In this document: in pieces, positions 11,003 through 21,245 of the stretch
Layout of the letters: every line of letters begins with the position of its first letter
How positions within the stretch are numbered: the first letter of the stretch is position 1
DNA from: Serripes groenlandicus
Taxonomy: Eukaryota > Mollusca > Bivalvia > Cardiida > Cardiidae
Length of the DNA stretch: 64,000 bases
Assembly: GCA_031761405.1 (NCBI GenBank)
Contig: JASEVX010000008.1
Coordinates: 45,808,507-45,872,506 of the forward strand
Reading direction: 5' to 3'
Notes under the pieces: model-generated
Databases searched by the model: none
Told to the model about the DNA's origin: nothing
What the model saw: only the letters and a program-made list of their open reading frames with translations
Made by a program: the position numbers and the translations under genes

Positions 11003-11212
11003 ACTCTTTCAGCGCCGAGTTGTTTAAAATAGACTCTTCCATGTTCAAAATCTGGTGTGTCCTTTTCCCTTGTAATAAAGGTTTGCACTATTTCGATACA
11101 TAAAAGGCAAACAATGCTGATTTCAGGTAAGACAGCTCGTTACGAGCTGACTCGCCTGAATCAGTATTGTTGCAAAAACCTCAATATTGCCATTTCGCGC
11201 TGAAAGAGTTAA
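11003..11212 (+). mobile_element. MITE C nested in a SINE
   Basis: Ends CTCTTTCAGCGCC / GCGCTGAAAGAG with the CAGCTCGTTACGAGCTG centre. The right side keeps TTAA; the left reads TTGA, so one copy of the target duplication has mutated. It interrupts the older SINE A between its GCATTGAC and CTTTTGT motifs. Confidence 0.85.
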
Positions 11213-11373
11213 CTTTTGTAAAATGTCGGATATATTGCTCGAGCTCAGAACCCATGCATTGACAGCCCGGATCGCAAGTCTTATAGTATGATCGTTCTGT
11301 GAAGGACCACACACGTATACGCATGCGTACAGTTTTGCATAATTATGCAGTCACTGTTTATTTACTGGCGATC

Positions 11374-11613
11374 GCTTCGGCGGTTTAGTTGTAGAGCGTC
11401 CGTATTGGGTGCGGGAGGTCGCATGTTCGATTTCCGACCGGTTCATAACAAAGACTTTACTATTTGTAGTAATGACTGCCACCCTCTGCACTACGATTAA
11501 CTATCTAGTGTCGGGATAAATGAACTAGAAGTACTGGTAACCAAGGAAACGCCGTGATAAAACTGAAAACTGTTGAAAGCGGAGTAAAAAACAGAACAAT
11601 CAATCCATCAATC
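11374..11613 (+). mobile_element. SINE D copy, full length
   Basis: Head GGCGGTTTAGTTGTAGAGCGTCC (A box) with GGGAGGTCGCATGTTCGATTTCC (B-box region). The core block TCTAGTGTCGGGATAAATGAAC and tail ACGCCGTGATAAAACTGAAAAC...AACAATCAATCCATCAATC follow. Confidence 0.8.
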
Positions 11614-11797
11614 TATTTACATGTAATGCAGCCTTCAAAGTCGGACGAAATACTGGAAGTGTATCCCTGCTATCGTCACTACAATGACTCTTCGATTGAC
11701 ACTCAATAATTAAAACTCGAAAGGGACCAATCAATTATGTCGAGTTTTCGATGTGTTCGAGTAATCACTGGGCTTATGCTATAAATTCATTTATATA

Positions 11798-12069
11798 GAA
11801 CAGAACAGAACTTTATTCAAGAACATTGACTTGAACACATGTGGTTCATCGTCAAAATACAACATATTTAAACATACATAAGTATGAACATATATAGTTT
11901 TTAACACTCTTTTCATGAAAATATAAATGAACACATATATTTAGATAAATAACACAAAATAGGATAATACATATTTACATATATTTGGGTAAATATCAAG
12001 TTTTCAACACTATCTTTTGATGAAAATATAAATAGACACATATAACATCTACAGTATAGAATAATACAC

Positions 12070-12124
<55 letters not shown>

Positions 12125-12420
12125 ATAATATACAGATACTGAAAATACTTTTTGCGGAAATAATGCATGATAATGCATGTAATTTCTTCTTATACAATAA
12201 CATTGTTTAATCTATTTTTTCTTTCTTCATTAGCTTTTATGTAGTATATTCCAACGGCATTTAATGCTTTTATATTTGAACTGATTAGCAACTGAATCAA
12301 TTTTAACATACTAGGATTTTGGTAGTAATACATTTTAATATATATTTTTCTCAAATCAGTATATAGTGTCAGCTTCCTAATTCATTCATATTAAGTGTTT
12401 ATTATAATATATGAAAAGCA
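11798..12420 (-). pseudogene. LINE retrotransposon 3' end (C-terminal ORF plus 3' UTR)
   Basis: On the minus strand from 12420 one frame reads LVCFSYIIIINT, then stops, then RKLTLYTDLRKIYIKMYYYQ and LKLIQLLISSNIKALNAVGI, ending near 12193. This matches the extreme C terminus of animal non-LTR reverse transcriptase ORFs, the part after the cysteine-rich knob (..VCP.Y..LR...YY...S..KF..LL....). In-frame stops show it is dead. The 3' UTR runs to 11798. It carries a TA microsatellite and ends with AATAAA within GAATAAAGTTCTGTTCTGTT, a polyadenylation-like signal followed by a pentanucleotide tail. The catalytic RT and endonuclease are absent, so it is a 5'-truncated copy. Identification is from motif memory only. 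Confidence 0.6.
12071..12122. repeat. (TA)n microsatellite
   Basis: About 26 uninterrupted TA dinucleotides inside the LINE 3' UTR. The minus-strand frames through it (11913-12203, 11996-12178) encode alternating Y and I and are artefacts. Confidence 0.95.
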
Positions 12421-12750
12421 CACCAGTGATAATATTAAACAATATCAAGAAAACTGCTACTACGCTGTTTTCAAAAGACAGAACCGTCCAAGTACATGAT
12501 TCGAGTTACACGATATATTCGACTATCCACATGTTCGAGTTATCGCGAGTTCAATATAAATATTAAGTCGAGTAGGAGATACAGTGAGACCCCAGTTTCG
12601 GTTGCCAAGGTTCTCATCTAATAACGCGATTATGTCATGTCGGAAACAAGCGATCAAATTGCATATTCCTCAAATTGTCTGCAGTTTCTTTTTCCCTGTA
12701 AATTTTGACTTTATTCCTCCTATAAACTAATGTTTACATATATAACATAT

Positions 12751-12970
12751 GCGCCGTTCCACCAATATTATGGCCTCTGTCTAATGTATCGATCAGGATC
12801 AGCCTGCGCAATCCGCGCAGGGTAATCCGGGCCGATATATTCCGTCTCAGAGAGATAGATGTAAAGAGTAATTATTCCTAATAAGTGTTGGCCTGAGCGG
12901 CATGCTTAAGCTGATCCGGGTCGATACTTTACGCAGTGTCCACAATGTTGGTTTTCTCGTGGAACGGCTC
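12751..12970. mobile_element. Fold-back element H
   Basis: Inverted ends G.GCCGTTCCAC / GTGGAACGGCTC. The body is rich in GATCAGCCTGCGCA and GATCCGGGTCGATAC, which fold back on each other. ATATATAACATAT lies immediately on both sides (12738-12750, 12971-12983) and could be a target duplication. No coding frame. Confidence 0.8.
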
Positions 12971-12975
12971 ATATA

Positions 12976-13580
12976 TAACATATGCTTAACAGAGCCCGTA
13001 CGTGGGAAAAAGTACAAGTTGTGAAAAGTATAGATCCAGATCAGGCTGTGTATCCACTGTGTATCCGCGTGTTGTATCTGTTTAAGATATACACTGTTCA
13101 TATAGAACTTACTAAGATTGTTTATGTATATAACATATGCTAACTGAGCCCCTGCATGGGAAAAGATTTAAGTGAATTTTTTGTGAAGAATGAAGATCCA
13201 GATCAGCCTCTGTATCCGCGGAGCCTGCTTTCAGCCGAGCTCCGGTAGCGACGCGGGCTTTCAATCCAGGGGTTGTGAGTCCGAATCCCAGCTCGGTCAA
13301 AATTCTTTCCGACGTTTGACAAAAGTCACTGTGACATGCGTCATTCGTTCTCACCAATCGGCTGTTTAGCAGTCTATTTTGGAAAGCAGCCAGTTGCTTG
13401 GAAGGTATGTTGTGTGGTGTACTGGTGTGGGAAAACCAGGAGTAGGTCAACTGGTCGCCGTGATATGACTGAAACATTGTTGAAAACGGCGCAAAACCCT
13501 ATTCAAGAGAACCAAGTGCTTTTAAAAGATCTACACTGTTCACATATTACTTACAAAGATTGTTATTAAGATCTGTCAAC
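12976..13580. repeat. Two ~160-bp direct repeats, the second split by a SINE
   Basis: Unit 1 (about 12984-13125) and unit 2 (about 13141-13233 plus 13510-13570) share GAGCCC.T.C.TGGGAAAA, GATCCAGATCAG.CT.TGTATCC and ACACTGTTCA.ATA..ACTTAC.AAGATTGTT. A SINE A at 13234-13508 interrupts unit 2. Pieces of this repeat (GAACAGTGTAG.TCAGATCAGCCTG) recur at 32560, 34705, 38915 and 44705. Confidence 0.65.
13234..13508 (+). mobile_element. SINE A copy
   Basis: The head begins GCCGAGCTCCGGTAGCGACG; part of the A box is deleted (the AGCTCAGT string is gone). The B box is GAGTCCGAATCCC. The body and 3' domain are complete to GGCGCAAAACCCTATTCAA. The weak promoter suggests a dead copy. Confidence 0.85.
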
Positions 13581-13750
13581 TTGTCAACCCCGGCTCGATC
13601 CCCCGTCGCGGCGGCCATGGTGGAATGCCCTAGGACAAGGCACAATGCATAGCCTTGTACTGGTTTGTTCACCCAGGGATCATGAATAAGTGACCTTTAT
13701 CCGTGATGTAACTAAACTTATGATGAAAACGGCGTAAAACCACGTCGTCT
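13579..13750 (+). mobile_element. SINE E copy, 5'-truncated
   Basis: Begins inside the head near the B box (GGCTCGATCCCCCGTCGCGG). It runs through CATGGTGGAATGCCC..GG.CAAGGCACA and TACTGGTTTGTTCACCCAGGG to the tail GAAAACGGCGTAAAACCAC. Confidence 0.75.
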
Positions 13751-13844
13751 CAATGCACATGTGTGTTACGATCCCATTTCACTTGACGCAGCCGCTACGT
13801 TTTACCTTCGCCAACTTGGAAAAATATTTTTCTACCTAGCCTCA

Positions 13845-14735
13845 GAAGACTAGATAAGGAGGAGTGAACTGGTCTTTTCCCATCCATATCTTTTGTATGA
13901 TTCCACTAAACTCTATGTTGTGGGTACTCAAAATAATCGTCTGACTGACATAGGGTTTGAATGTCAAATAAGGATTTGGGGATGTGATAGGCTTGAAAAA
14001 GTGTGTGTATGCTCTTTGCATGTATTGCAATTAATTAACAAAAGTCCAACCTTTGTGGCCTGTGTCAGTAATCGAAGACCTGAATTAATTGACAAAACTG
14101 AAACACCAGGATTATTTGGAAAGACATTGTTGATGCATTGTTAAAAACATCGGTTGGGATAAAGTAAGTAGCTAGTTCTGCTCATATCTGTCCCCTGGAA
14201 AGTGCTAAACAGACATGTAGAATAATGCATTGTTGCAATTAGTATGCATTCTTTTTCTCAAATACGTATTGTGATAGGTGTATGACTATTCCATTCGTGA
14301 AAACCTTTTCCGCAAAAATGCACCCGAATAGACACGCGGTAGGATGGGACTCCCTATTATCGGTGTACTTATTTTTTTTTATTTTTTTTTTATAGCATTT
14401 GAAAGTCGGGATAACAGGATTTCCTGATAGAATCATACGACATCCGGTTTTGCGCGCGCAACAAAGAAAACACCGGTTTTGTGTTTAGCTTGGTATACGT
14501 GATAACACGATATTCGTAGAACCTACTATACTAAAGAAGACTACATAATGGTTCTTTTCTCTACAATTCATTTCTCATGACTCAACCAAGCCATATGTTG
14601 TGGGAACTCGAAAGAATCGTCTCATTGAGACGATTCTTTTGAGTACCCACAACATAGGTGTTGATTGTCAAATAATGATTTAAGATTATGAAAAAAGCTT
14701 TGAGTGCTAACATATAACATAACGTTTTTCCTTAG
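13845..14735. repeat. Two direct copies of hairpin element L
   Basis: Copy 1 (about 13845-14000) and copy 2 (about 14530-14715) share GAAGACTA.ATAA.G, TCTTTTC.C, TATGTTGTGGG.ACTC.AAA.AATCGTCT and GTTTGAATGTCAAATAA.GATTT. Copy 2 holds a perfect hairpin, AAGAATCGTCTCA/TTGAGACGATTCTT (14610-14638), with flanking arms. Copy 1 has lost half of it. A third hairpin is at 35812-35870. Nothing coding lies between the copies. Confidence 0.65.
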
Positions 14736-15093
14736 TTAAAGGTGTTGAACAACAGATGGAGATTTTTTCTTTTAAAATGTTGAAATTTCTGCAAATATTG
14801 CTAATAGATAGTGACAACGAAGTAAATAATAAATATTTTTAAGCTAATTTGGCAATAAATGTTAAAAAACAGTCAATCGAAAGTCTTGAAAAAGTACAAC
14901 ATTTGGCTAACTGGGTATGTCTACCCAGTGAAAATAAAGGATAAACGATCAATATTTAAATGTTTGTTGTACTTCAAAGTGAAATGATTACTCTAATTTT
15001 ATCCTAAAATTATATTACTAATAGTTCAAGACAACTTTTGAACAGTATTAACACTTTGACTATACTTTCTATAATCTGGACTTCAGCACCATT
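14736..15093 (+). mobile_element. Element I (TTAA-ended hairpin MITE)
   Basis: Left TTAAAGGTGTTGAACAACAGATGGAGA, right ATAATCTGGACTTCAGCACC. The two halves are complementary through ACTTTTGAACAG/CTGTT, GGCTAACTGGGTATG/CTACCCAGT and neighbouring blocks. It has no ORF and is probably piggyBac-type. Confidence 0.8.
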
Positions 15094-15410
15094 GAATGAC
15101 AATATCATCAACAGGAGTAATTTCCAGAAAAAGAAGCAGTGATTTGAATAATATTATGGATTCAAATTTTTTTGTTATTGCGGAGTTTCACATCAATTGT
15201 AATATAAGGCGACCTTTTGACTACGAAATGTCAGTCTAGACATGGCCGAGAGATAATTTAGGTCCTATATTCGTGTATATTTATTGTGTATCGTTTTAGA
15301 TTCTTTTCGCGATAATGGATGCAATAACCCGTTGATATTATCGCTGTACATATCAATATGACACACTATTACGCACTAGCCGTTTTTTGTTTGTTCTATG
15401 GTGTTTTGTC

Positions 15411-15709
15411 GAGCCCCGGTAGCTCAGTCGGTAGCGACGCGGGCTGTCAATCCAGGGGCTGTGAGTTCGAATCCCGGCTCGGCCAACTTTCTTTCCGACG
15501 ATTCATTTGACAAAAGTCAATGCGACATGCGTCATTCGTCTTCCATCAATGGGCTTAAGTCTATGTGGAAAAGCAGCCAGTTGTTTGGGAAGATTGTTGT
15601 GTGGAGTACTGGTGTGAGAAAACCAGGCAAATGCATGAGTAGGTGAACTGGCAGCCGTGATATAACTGAGAAATTGTTAAAAAAAGGCGTTAAACCCAAA
15701 TCAATCAAT
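15411..15709 (+). mobile_element. SINE A, well preserved
   Basis: Intact A box (TAGCTCAGTCGG) and B box (GAGTTCGAATCC), full body and 3' domain, tail AATCAATCAATT. It is very close to the 820 and 35892 copies, with a 5-bp insertion before TTTGACAAAAG. Confidence 0.9.
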
Positions 15710-15711
15710 TA

Positions 15712-16190
15712 TATAGTGTTTTACGCCGCTTTCAGCATTGTTTTAGTTATATAACTGCGTGTTCCCGGTAAGGTACCGGTACTACTGGTCCATTTATCCT
15801 GACACCAGCGAATCAGTCGAAATTCTAACCCCGCAAACCTGAGCGCAAATGAGGGAAAGGAATTACAACCATGTGTAACCCTTTCCCTCATACGACAATT
15901 CTGCAGCAGATGACTTTGAACATATTTTGTAAAAAAAATGGAAAATCTCTATAATTGAATGGATAACCTATGACTAAAAGTGGAAAACATTGTGACAAAA
16001 GGAGAAATTGCTCGTTTTGAGTAATTTCTTCTTGTGTCACTATGTTTTCAAAAAAGCCGTCTCCTGAAGAGGCGTCAGAAAGCGTCTTTATGAGGGAAAG
16101 GGTTAAAGTATTCGGAATGACCTGGTCGGTGATCGAACCTGAGACCTTTGTCACCCGAGGCGGACACTCCTCGACTACATGATCGGAGGC
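15712..16190 (-). mobile_element. SINE D split by MITE B
   Basis: Tail and core complement at 15712-15874 (GTTTTACGCCGCTTTCAGCA...GGTCCATTTATCCTGACACC). The head is at 16107-16190, with the B-box complement GATCGAACCTGAGACC and the A-box side ACTACATGATCGGAGGC. A complete MITE B sits in between. Confidence 0.8.
15875..16106 (+). mobile_element. MITE B, full length, inside a SINE
   Basis: Ends CCCTTTCCCTCATACGACAATT / TATGAGGGAAAGGG, central hairpin GAAATTGCTCGTTTTGAGTAATTTC, right TTAA at 16103-16106 and GTAA at left. Typical of the window's most abundant TTAA family. The minus-strand frame 15888-16154 is an artefact of this palindrome. Confidence 0.9.
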
Positions 16191-16284
16191 TGTACGTGTA
16201 TAAACAGATTGAAGATAACGAATTAAGAATTGAATGATTTAAGTTAAATACCAGTAGCGCTGGGAAATAATTTCCTTAAACGTC

Positions 16285-16395
16285 GTAAGACTGCCATGAA
16301 TCCAATTTTCCTACAATTATTTTAAAAGTAGTTTACTGCATATAATGCATATATCGAACATGCATCAGAATAAACGACACATTGCAAGCAATAAA
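16285..16395. repeat. Dispersed fragment, partner at 23870-23970
   Basis: The reverse complement shares GCTTGCAAT.TGTCGTTTATTC, TGATGCA.GTTC, GCAGTAAACTACTT and AAAATAATTGT.GGAAA with 23870-23970. Family and function are unknown. Confidence 0.65.
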
Positions 16396-16710
16396 GAAAG
16401 GAACGGTATCAATGTGTGCTATTGAATCCAGGCGGTTTGGCAATTCATTCACCGATGATCGACGAATGTCATTGCAAATGGCGGCATGTGACTTCCACTA
16501 TTTTGAGTCGGTAGTAAATACACGCGGTAATGTATACCCACGCTGAAAAAAGAGGAACATGTGTAGAGTACTTGATCTAGAGAGTCGGAAACAAATGGTT
16601 TATGAACTGGCTGTCGTTATATCACTAAAATACTGTTGAAAACGGCTTGTAGCACCCTTCATGCAAACAAACAAACATACACTTGTACTGGGAGTAAAAT
16701 ATATATGTAT

Positions 16711-16971
16711 GAGCCGTTCCACGAGAAAACCAACATTATGGACTCTGCGTAATGTATCGACCCAGATCAGCCTGCGCAGTCCGCGCAAGCTAATCCGGGC
16801 CGACACATTCCGCCTCAGGGGGATAGAGGTATAGAGTAATGTTTCCTGAAATAGAAAATCCACAGGAGGCGATAAGTATCTGTCCGGGATAACGGGCGCG
16901 GCATGCTTAGGTTGATCCGGGTCGATACTTGACGCAGAGTCCACGATGTTGGTTTTCTCGTGGAATGGCTC
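16711..16971. mobile_element. Element H with 8-bp target duplication
   Basis: Ends GAGCCGTTCCACGAGAAAAC / GTTTTCTCGTGGAATGGCTC. Flanked by ATATGTAT (16703-16710) and ATATGTAC (16972-16979), an 8-bp direct repeat with one mismatch. The palindromic body has GCGCAGTCCGCGC and GATCCGGGTCGATACTT. An 8-bp duplication would fit hAT-like or P-like mobilisation. The minus ORF 16600-16944 is an artefact. Confidence 0.85.
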
Positions 16972-17027
16972 ATATGTACGCCACCTGATCCGTTTAGTGA
17001 TATGTACCTATATTGAAATCGTATTCG

Positions 17028-17218
17028 TGTCTCCGGGTTCGATCCCCAGTCGCGGCACCTCGGTCATGGTGGAGTGCCCTTGGGCAAGGCACATTTTCTA
17101 GCCTAGTACTGGTTTGTTTACGCAGGGATCATGAATAAGTGAACTGTCGCCGTGATACATGTATAACTGAAATAATGTTGAAAGCGGCGTAAAACCCCAA
17201 TAAAGAAAGAAAGAAAGA
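17028..17218 (+). mobile_element. SINE E, 5'-truncated
   Basis: Starts within the head (CTCCGGGTTCGATCCCCAGTC), lacking the A box. Complete body; tail AAAACCCCAATAAAGAAAGAAAGAAAG, where the usual AAAT tail has changed to AAAG. Confidence 0.85.
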
Positions 17219-17379
17219 ACTCTTATTCACTCTGGTATTTAACTTAAATCATTCAATTCTTAATTCGTTATCTTCAATCTTGTTATACACGTACAGCCTC
17301 GATCATGTAGTCGAGGAGTGTCCGCCTCGGGTGACAAAGGTCTCAGGTTCGATCACCGACCAGGTCATTCCGAATACTT

Positions 17380-17470
17380 TAACTCTTTCCCACATGTAGA
17401 CGCCTTTTCACGCCTCAGCAGCAGTAAGCATCGTTGCAAAACAAGAAATTGCTCAAAATGAAAACTAATG
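17380..17470 (+). mobile_element. MITE B half
   Basis: TTAACTCTTTCCCACATGTAGACGCC, then the start of the central hairpin (AAGAAATTGCTCAAAATGAAAA), then abrupt loss of the second half. It lies at the same TTAA of a SINE D head as the full copy at 15875-16106. Confidence 0.65.
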
Positions 17471-17520
17471 GGGCAACACTTGATCATATTTTTCTTCACA
17501 CGAGGAATCAAAGACTATAT

Positions 17521-17776
17521 GAGCCGTCCCGCGAGAAAACCAACAATGTGGACTCTGCGTAAAGTATCGACCCGGATCAGCCTAAGCATGCCGCAAAGAC
17601 TTACCCGGATAGGCACTGTTCGGCTCCTGTGGATTTTCTGTCTCTGGAATCATTACTCTTTACCTATATCGCCCCTGAGACGGAATGTATCGGCACGGAT
17701 CAGTCTGCGCGGACTGCGCAGGCTGATCTGGGTCGATACATTACGCAGAGGCCATTATGTTATGTTAAGTCTCATA
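17521..17776. mobile_element. Element H, right end decayed
   Basis: Left end GAGCCGTCCCGCGAGAAAAC. Internal complementary blocks are GGACTCTGCGTAAAGTATCG / CGATACATTACGCAGAGGCC. The right terminus ends in GTTATGTTAAGTCTCATA instead of the usual end. Confidence 0.8.
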
Positions 17777-18089
17777 TTACATTTAGACGTACGGTGAAGT
17801 CTCTGGTTAGACTGGGTGGACATGGCTCGTCCGAGTCTTACATGTTCGCACAGGCAAAAAAGGATCCGACATTTCTTTACGAACATTATATTATTACATT
17901 CCTTTTCATTAGTTTTCTTTTCTTAGCTTTCCAAACGGATCTGTAAGGTATTTTGTTAATATGTCTGAAATACCTAGGCAGTTCTGTGTGTCTCATTATG
18001 GCCTTAAGGCACGTTTGTACAGTTTTACCTTCGTCTATAGTTTAAAGACGTAGCTGTTATTATTACAACTGGATTTTCATAAGAAGCGT

Positions 18090-18240
18090 TAATACTTTCC
18101 CTCAATCAGATGCTTTCTGACACTTCTGTAGCAGACGATTTCCAAAATTATTGTGGCAAAAGAAAAATTGTTCAATAATTATACTTTCATATATAGAGAT
18201 TTTCACTGTTTTGCCTAGATATGTTTCGGCAATGTCGTTA
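18090..18240. mobile_element. MITE B remnant
   Basis: CTTTCCCTCAATCAGATGCTTTCTGAC, TGTAGCAGACGATT and GTGGCAAAAG are recognisable. The mirror half is scrambled (TATAGAGATTTTCACTG) and the central loop is lost. Confidence 0.55.
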
Positions 18241-18269
18241 CTCAACACAATACGAGAGATACAAGCTAT

Positions 18270-19640
18270 GCTTCACGGTTGCATTCTTTACCCGAGTGTT
18301 GTGTCCTGACTGGCATGTCACGCACGATTGTTGTGTGTTGACTGGCAAGCCTTGCACGAATGTTGTGTCCTGACTGGGATGTCTTGAACGAATGCTGTGT
18401 GTTGACTGGCATGCTTGGTACGATTGTTGTGTTGTGACTGGCATGCGTTGTACGAGTGTTGTGTGTTGACTGGCATGTCTTGAACGAATTTTGTGTTGTG
18501 ACTGAGTCTTGTCTGCTGACTGGCACGCCTTGTACGATTGTTTTGTGGTAACTGGCACGCCCTGCACGACTGTTTTGTGGTAACTGGCACACCTTGCACG
18601 ATTGTTTTGTGGTAACTGGCACACCTTGCACGATTGTTTTGTGGTAACTGGCACGCCCTGCACGATTGTTTTGTGGTAACTGGCACGCCTTGCACGATTG
18701 TTTTGTGGTAACTGGCACATCTTGCACGATTGTTTTGTGGTAACTGGCACGCCTTGCACGATTGTTTTGTGGTAACTGGCACGTCTTGCACGATGGTTTT
18801 GTGGTAACTGGCACGTCTTGCACGATTGTTTTGTGGTAACTGGCACATCTTGCACGATTGTTTTGTGGTAACTGGCACGCCTTGCACGATTGTTTTGTGG
18901 TAACTGGCACACCTTGCACGATTGTTTTGTGGTAACTGGCACGCCTTGCACGATTGTTTTGTGGTAACTGACACATCTTGCACGATTGTTTTGTGGTAAC
19001 TGGCACGCCTTGCACGATTGTTTTGTGGTAACTGGCACACCTTGCACGATTGTTTTGTGGTAGCTGGCACGCCTTGCACGATTGTTTTGTGGTAACTGGC
19101 ACGCCTTCCACGAGTGTTTTAAGTTGACTTGCACCCTTTGCAAGAGTGGTTTGTGCTGACTGGCACGCCTTGTAGAATTGTTGTGATGTGACTGCCACGC
19201 CTTGCACTATGATTGTTTGTTGACTGACATGCCTTGCCCGATTATTGAAGGTGACTGGCACACCTTGCACTATGGTTGTTTGTTAACTGACATTCCTTGC
19301 CCGATTATTGAAAGTGACTGGCACGCCTTGCACTATGGTTGTTTGTAAACTGGCAGTCTTTGTACGTTTGTTGTTGTTTGTTGACTGGCAAGACTTGCAT
19401 CGTTGTTGTGTTATGAATTGCTGCCTTGCCCGATTATTGAAAGTGACTGGCAAGCCTTGCACGATTCTTGTTTGTAGACTGGCATTCTTTGTATGTTTGT
19501 TGTTGTTTGTTAACTGGCAAGACTTGTATCGTTGTTGTGTTATGAATTGCCGCCTTGCTCGATTGTACCATGTTGACTGGTACGCCTTGTATGGCTGATG
19601 TGTGTTGACTGACAGGCTTTGGTGCGCGGGCAATGCATCG
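18270..19640. repeat. 32-bp minisatellite
   Basis: Roughly forty units of ACTGGCACGCCTTGCACGAT plus TGTTTTGTGGTA. Starts at 18551, 18583 and 18615 show an exact 32-bp period. Units from about 18540 to 19100 are nearly identical; those on both sides are diverged. 19304-19561 is a higher-order block of two 129-bp units (starts 19304, 19433; a third begins at 19562). Three overlapping minus frames (18238-19143, 18266-19270, 18318-19079) and a fourth at 19283-19633 run through it only because the unit has no stop in any minus frame and 32 is not a multiple of 3. Confidence 0.95.
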
Positions 19641-20690
19641 CTATAGACATATTAACCTTTCATCTGAAGTAGACGATTTTGAATTTATCTGTTGTAGACA
19701 ACATCTGAAAACAATGAAAGAAAAGTGAAATCTAAAAATGGCTAACATGGAACAACTAATTACCTCTTATTAATATCATAAATATGTTTTAACCTGTTAG
19801 ATTATATCTTCCTTTATACACATTTCTGATATTTCGGATAATTCAAGAAGTCTTAATTTCAACACGACCGCGAGGTAAATGAAGTAAAACACTTGATCTA
19901 CCAATATCTACACGACATATAGAAAGAAACTACATGCACGAAATACAACAATTTCCTCTCGATTAACGTATAGCGGACCGAGATTTAATAGAGAGAATTA
20001 CTTCCCGATATCAGGAGAACTGTAACAAAATCATTCCCGTAGATTGCCTTATAACACTGTCCTACTACGCGGCTAAGAGTGGATCCCCGACTATCCAGTT
20101 AAGAGATACATCGGTAACATCGGTTACAACTAACTTGAATACGACTGCATTGAATCGGATTTATATGTAAGTGCGTCTAGTGTTTTTTTTTTATCCTGTT
20201 TAGTATAAAAGAGGTTGTTTGTGCGCGTGTGGCTCATCACACTTCGTTAACTAACAGAGTTGTGATTGGATTTATATAGTTTCATGTTCAATTCAAATAG
20301 GATTTTATATTTGGATATTTATATGCTTTAACACTGAAATTGTAAGTATTTTTATTTATTTTTTTCATTATTATAAATGTTAATCTTTATCTTAGTTACC
20401 TTTTCGTGCTTTTTTTTTTTTAAATTTTTTAGATATTTTCTGGTTTGTATTAAAGTATACATACCATATGAGATCAAATACATTTTGATTTCGGTGAATG
20501 AAAATTATCGAAACGTTACATAAGTTCAATATAACTGCAGTTGATTTTAAACATGGCCGAAACACTTGACGTGTTGAAATTATTAGGAAAATAAACAATA
20601 TCTTTGCATAATTTTATTGATTCTTATTTTTAATAAATAAAATGTACATGAATTATTATAGTGTCAAATTTGACCGAACTATTTTTGTAA
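19641..20690. other. No feature recognised
   Basis: AT-rich with homopolymer runs (T-rich at 20188, 20350 and 20412). No known repeat family of this window and no supported ORF. Confidence 0.4.
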
Positions 20691-20691
20691 A

Positions 20692-21124
20692 TACTACTAC
20701 TACTTCTATAACTACTACTACTACAACTACTACTACGACTACTACTAATACTTTGACGACTGCTACTTCTGCTTCTACTATTACAACTACTACCACTATT
20801 TCTACTACTACTTCTACTACTACTACTTCTACTACAACAACTACTATTACTACTACTACTTCTGTTACTACAACTATTCTTCACAAACACAACTACTTAT
20901 TTTACTACTACTACTACTTTGACGACTGCTACTTCTGCTACTACTATTACAACTACTACCACTTTTTCTACTCCTTATACTACTACTACTACTACTACTA
21001 CTATTACTACTACTACTACAACAACTACTATTACTACTACTACTTCTGTTACTACAACTATTCTTAACAAAAACAACTACTTATTTTACTGCATTACTGC
21101 AATAACTACTACTACTACTACTAT

Positions 21125-21163
<39 letters not shown>

Positions 21164-21174
21164 TTCTACTTCTG

Positions 21175-21231
<57 letters not shown>

Positions 21232-21245
21232 TTACTACTTTTACT
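20692..21245. repeat. (ACT)n compound trinucleotide array
   Basis: Impure ACT/CTA repeat with two internally duplicated stretches containing ACTTTGACGACTGCTACTTCTG (about 20750 and 20920). Frames through it give poly-Thr, poly-Tyr or poly-Ser (20642-21067, 20919-21335, minus 20630-20890) and are not genes. Confidence 0.95.

Larger units (their letters stand above)
10495..11282 (-). mobile_element. Old SINE A interrupted twice
   Basis: Three collinear pieces of a minus-strand SINE A. The tail and body lie at 10495-10660 (GGTTTTAACGCCGTTTCC... to CCACTGGGG). The middle lies at about 10968-11002 (TCACTGGGGGAGGAAGAATGACGCCTG). The head remnant lies at 11213-11282 (AATGTCGG...CATTGACAGCCCGG). A younger SINE A and a MITE C separate them. 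CACTGGGG is repeated at both edges of the inner SINE as its target duplication. Confidence 0.8.
16104..17383. repeat. Inverted pair, ~150-bp arms, ~1-kb loop
   Basis: The left arm 16104-16256 (AAAGTATTCGGAATGACC...TTTAAGTTAAATACCAG) is complemented by 17231-17383. Each arm contains the SINE D head plus the same non-SINE flank (GATTGAAGATAACGAATTAAG), and each is joined at the same TTAA to MITE B sequence. The loop holds an element H copy, a 5'-truncated SINE E and a dispersed fragment. Confidence 0.8.

Noticed and set aside
11913..12203. Minus ORFs of 60 and 96 codons with poly-YI tracts
   Set aside because: TA dinucleotide repeat inside a LINE 3' UTR.
16600..17946. ORFs with RNVSARISLRGLRRLIWVDTLRR (also 26535, 12847)
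   Set aside because: The shared peptide comes from the repeated palindromic body of element H on either strand; its frame and ends are not conserved.
18238..19270. Three long overlapping minus-strand ORFs (253-334 codons)
   Set aside because: All three frames are open because the 32-bp repeat lacks stops; they encode the same cycle in rotated order. No single frame is favoured.
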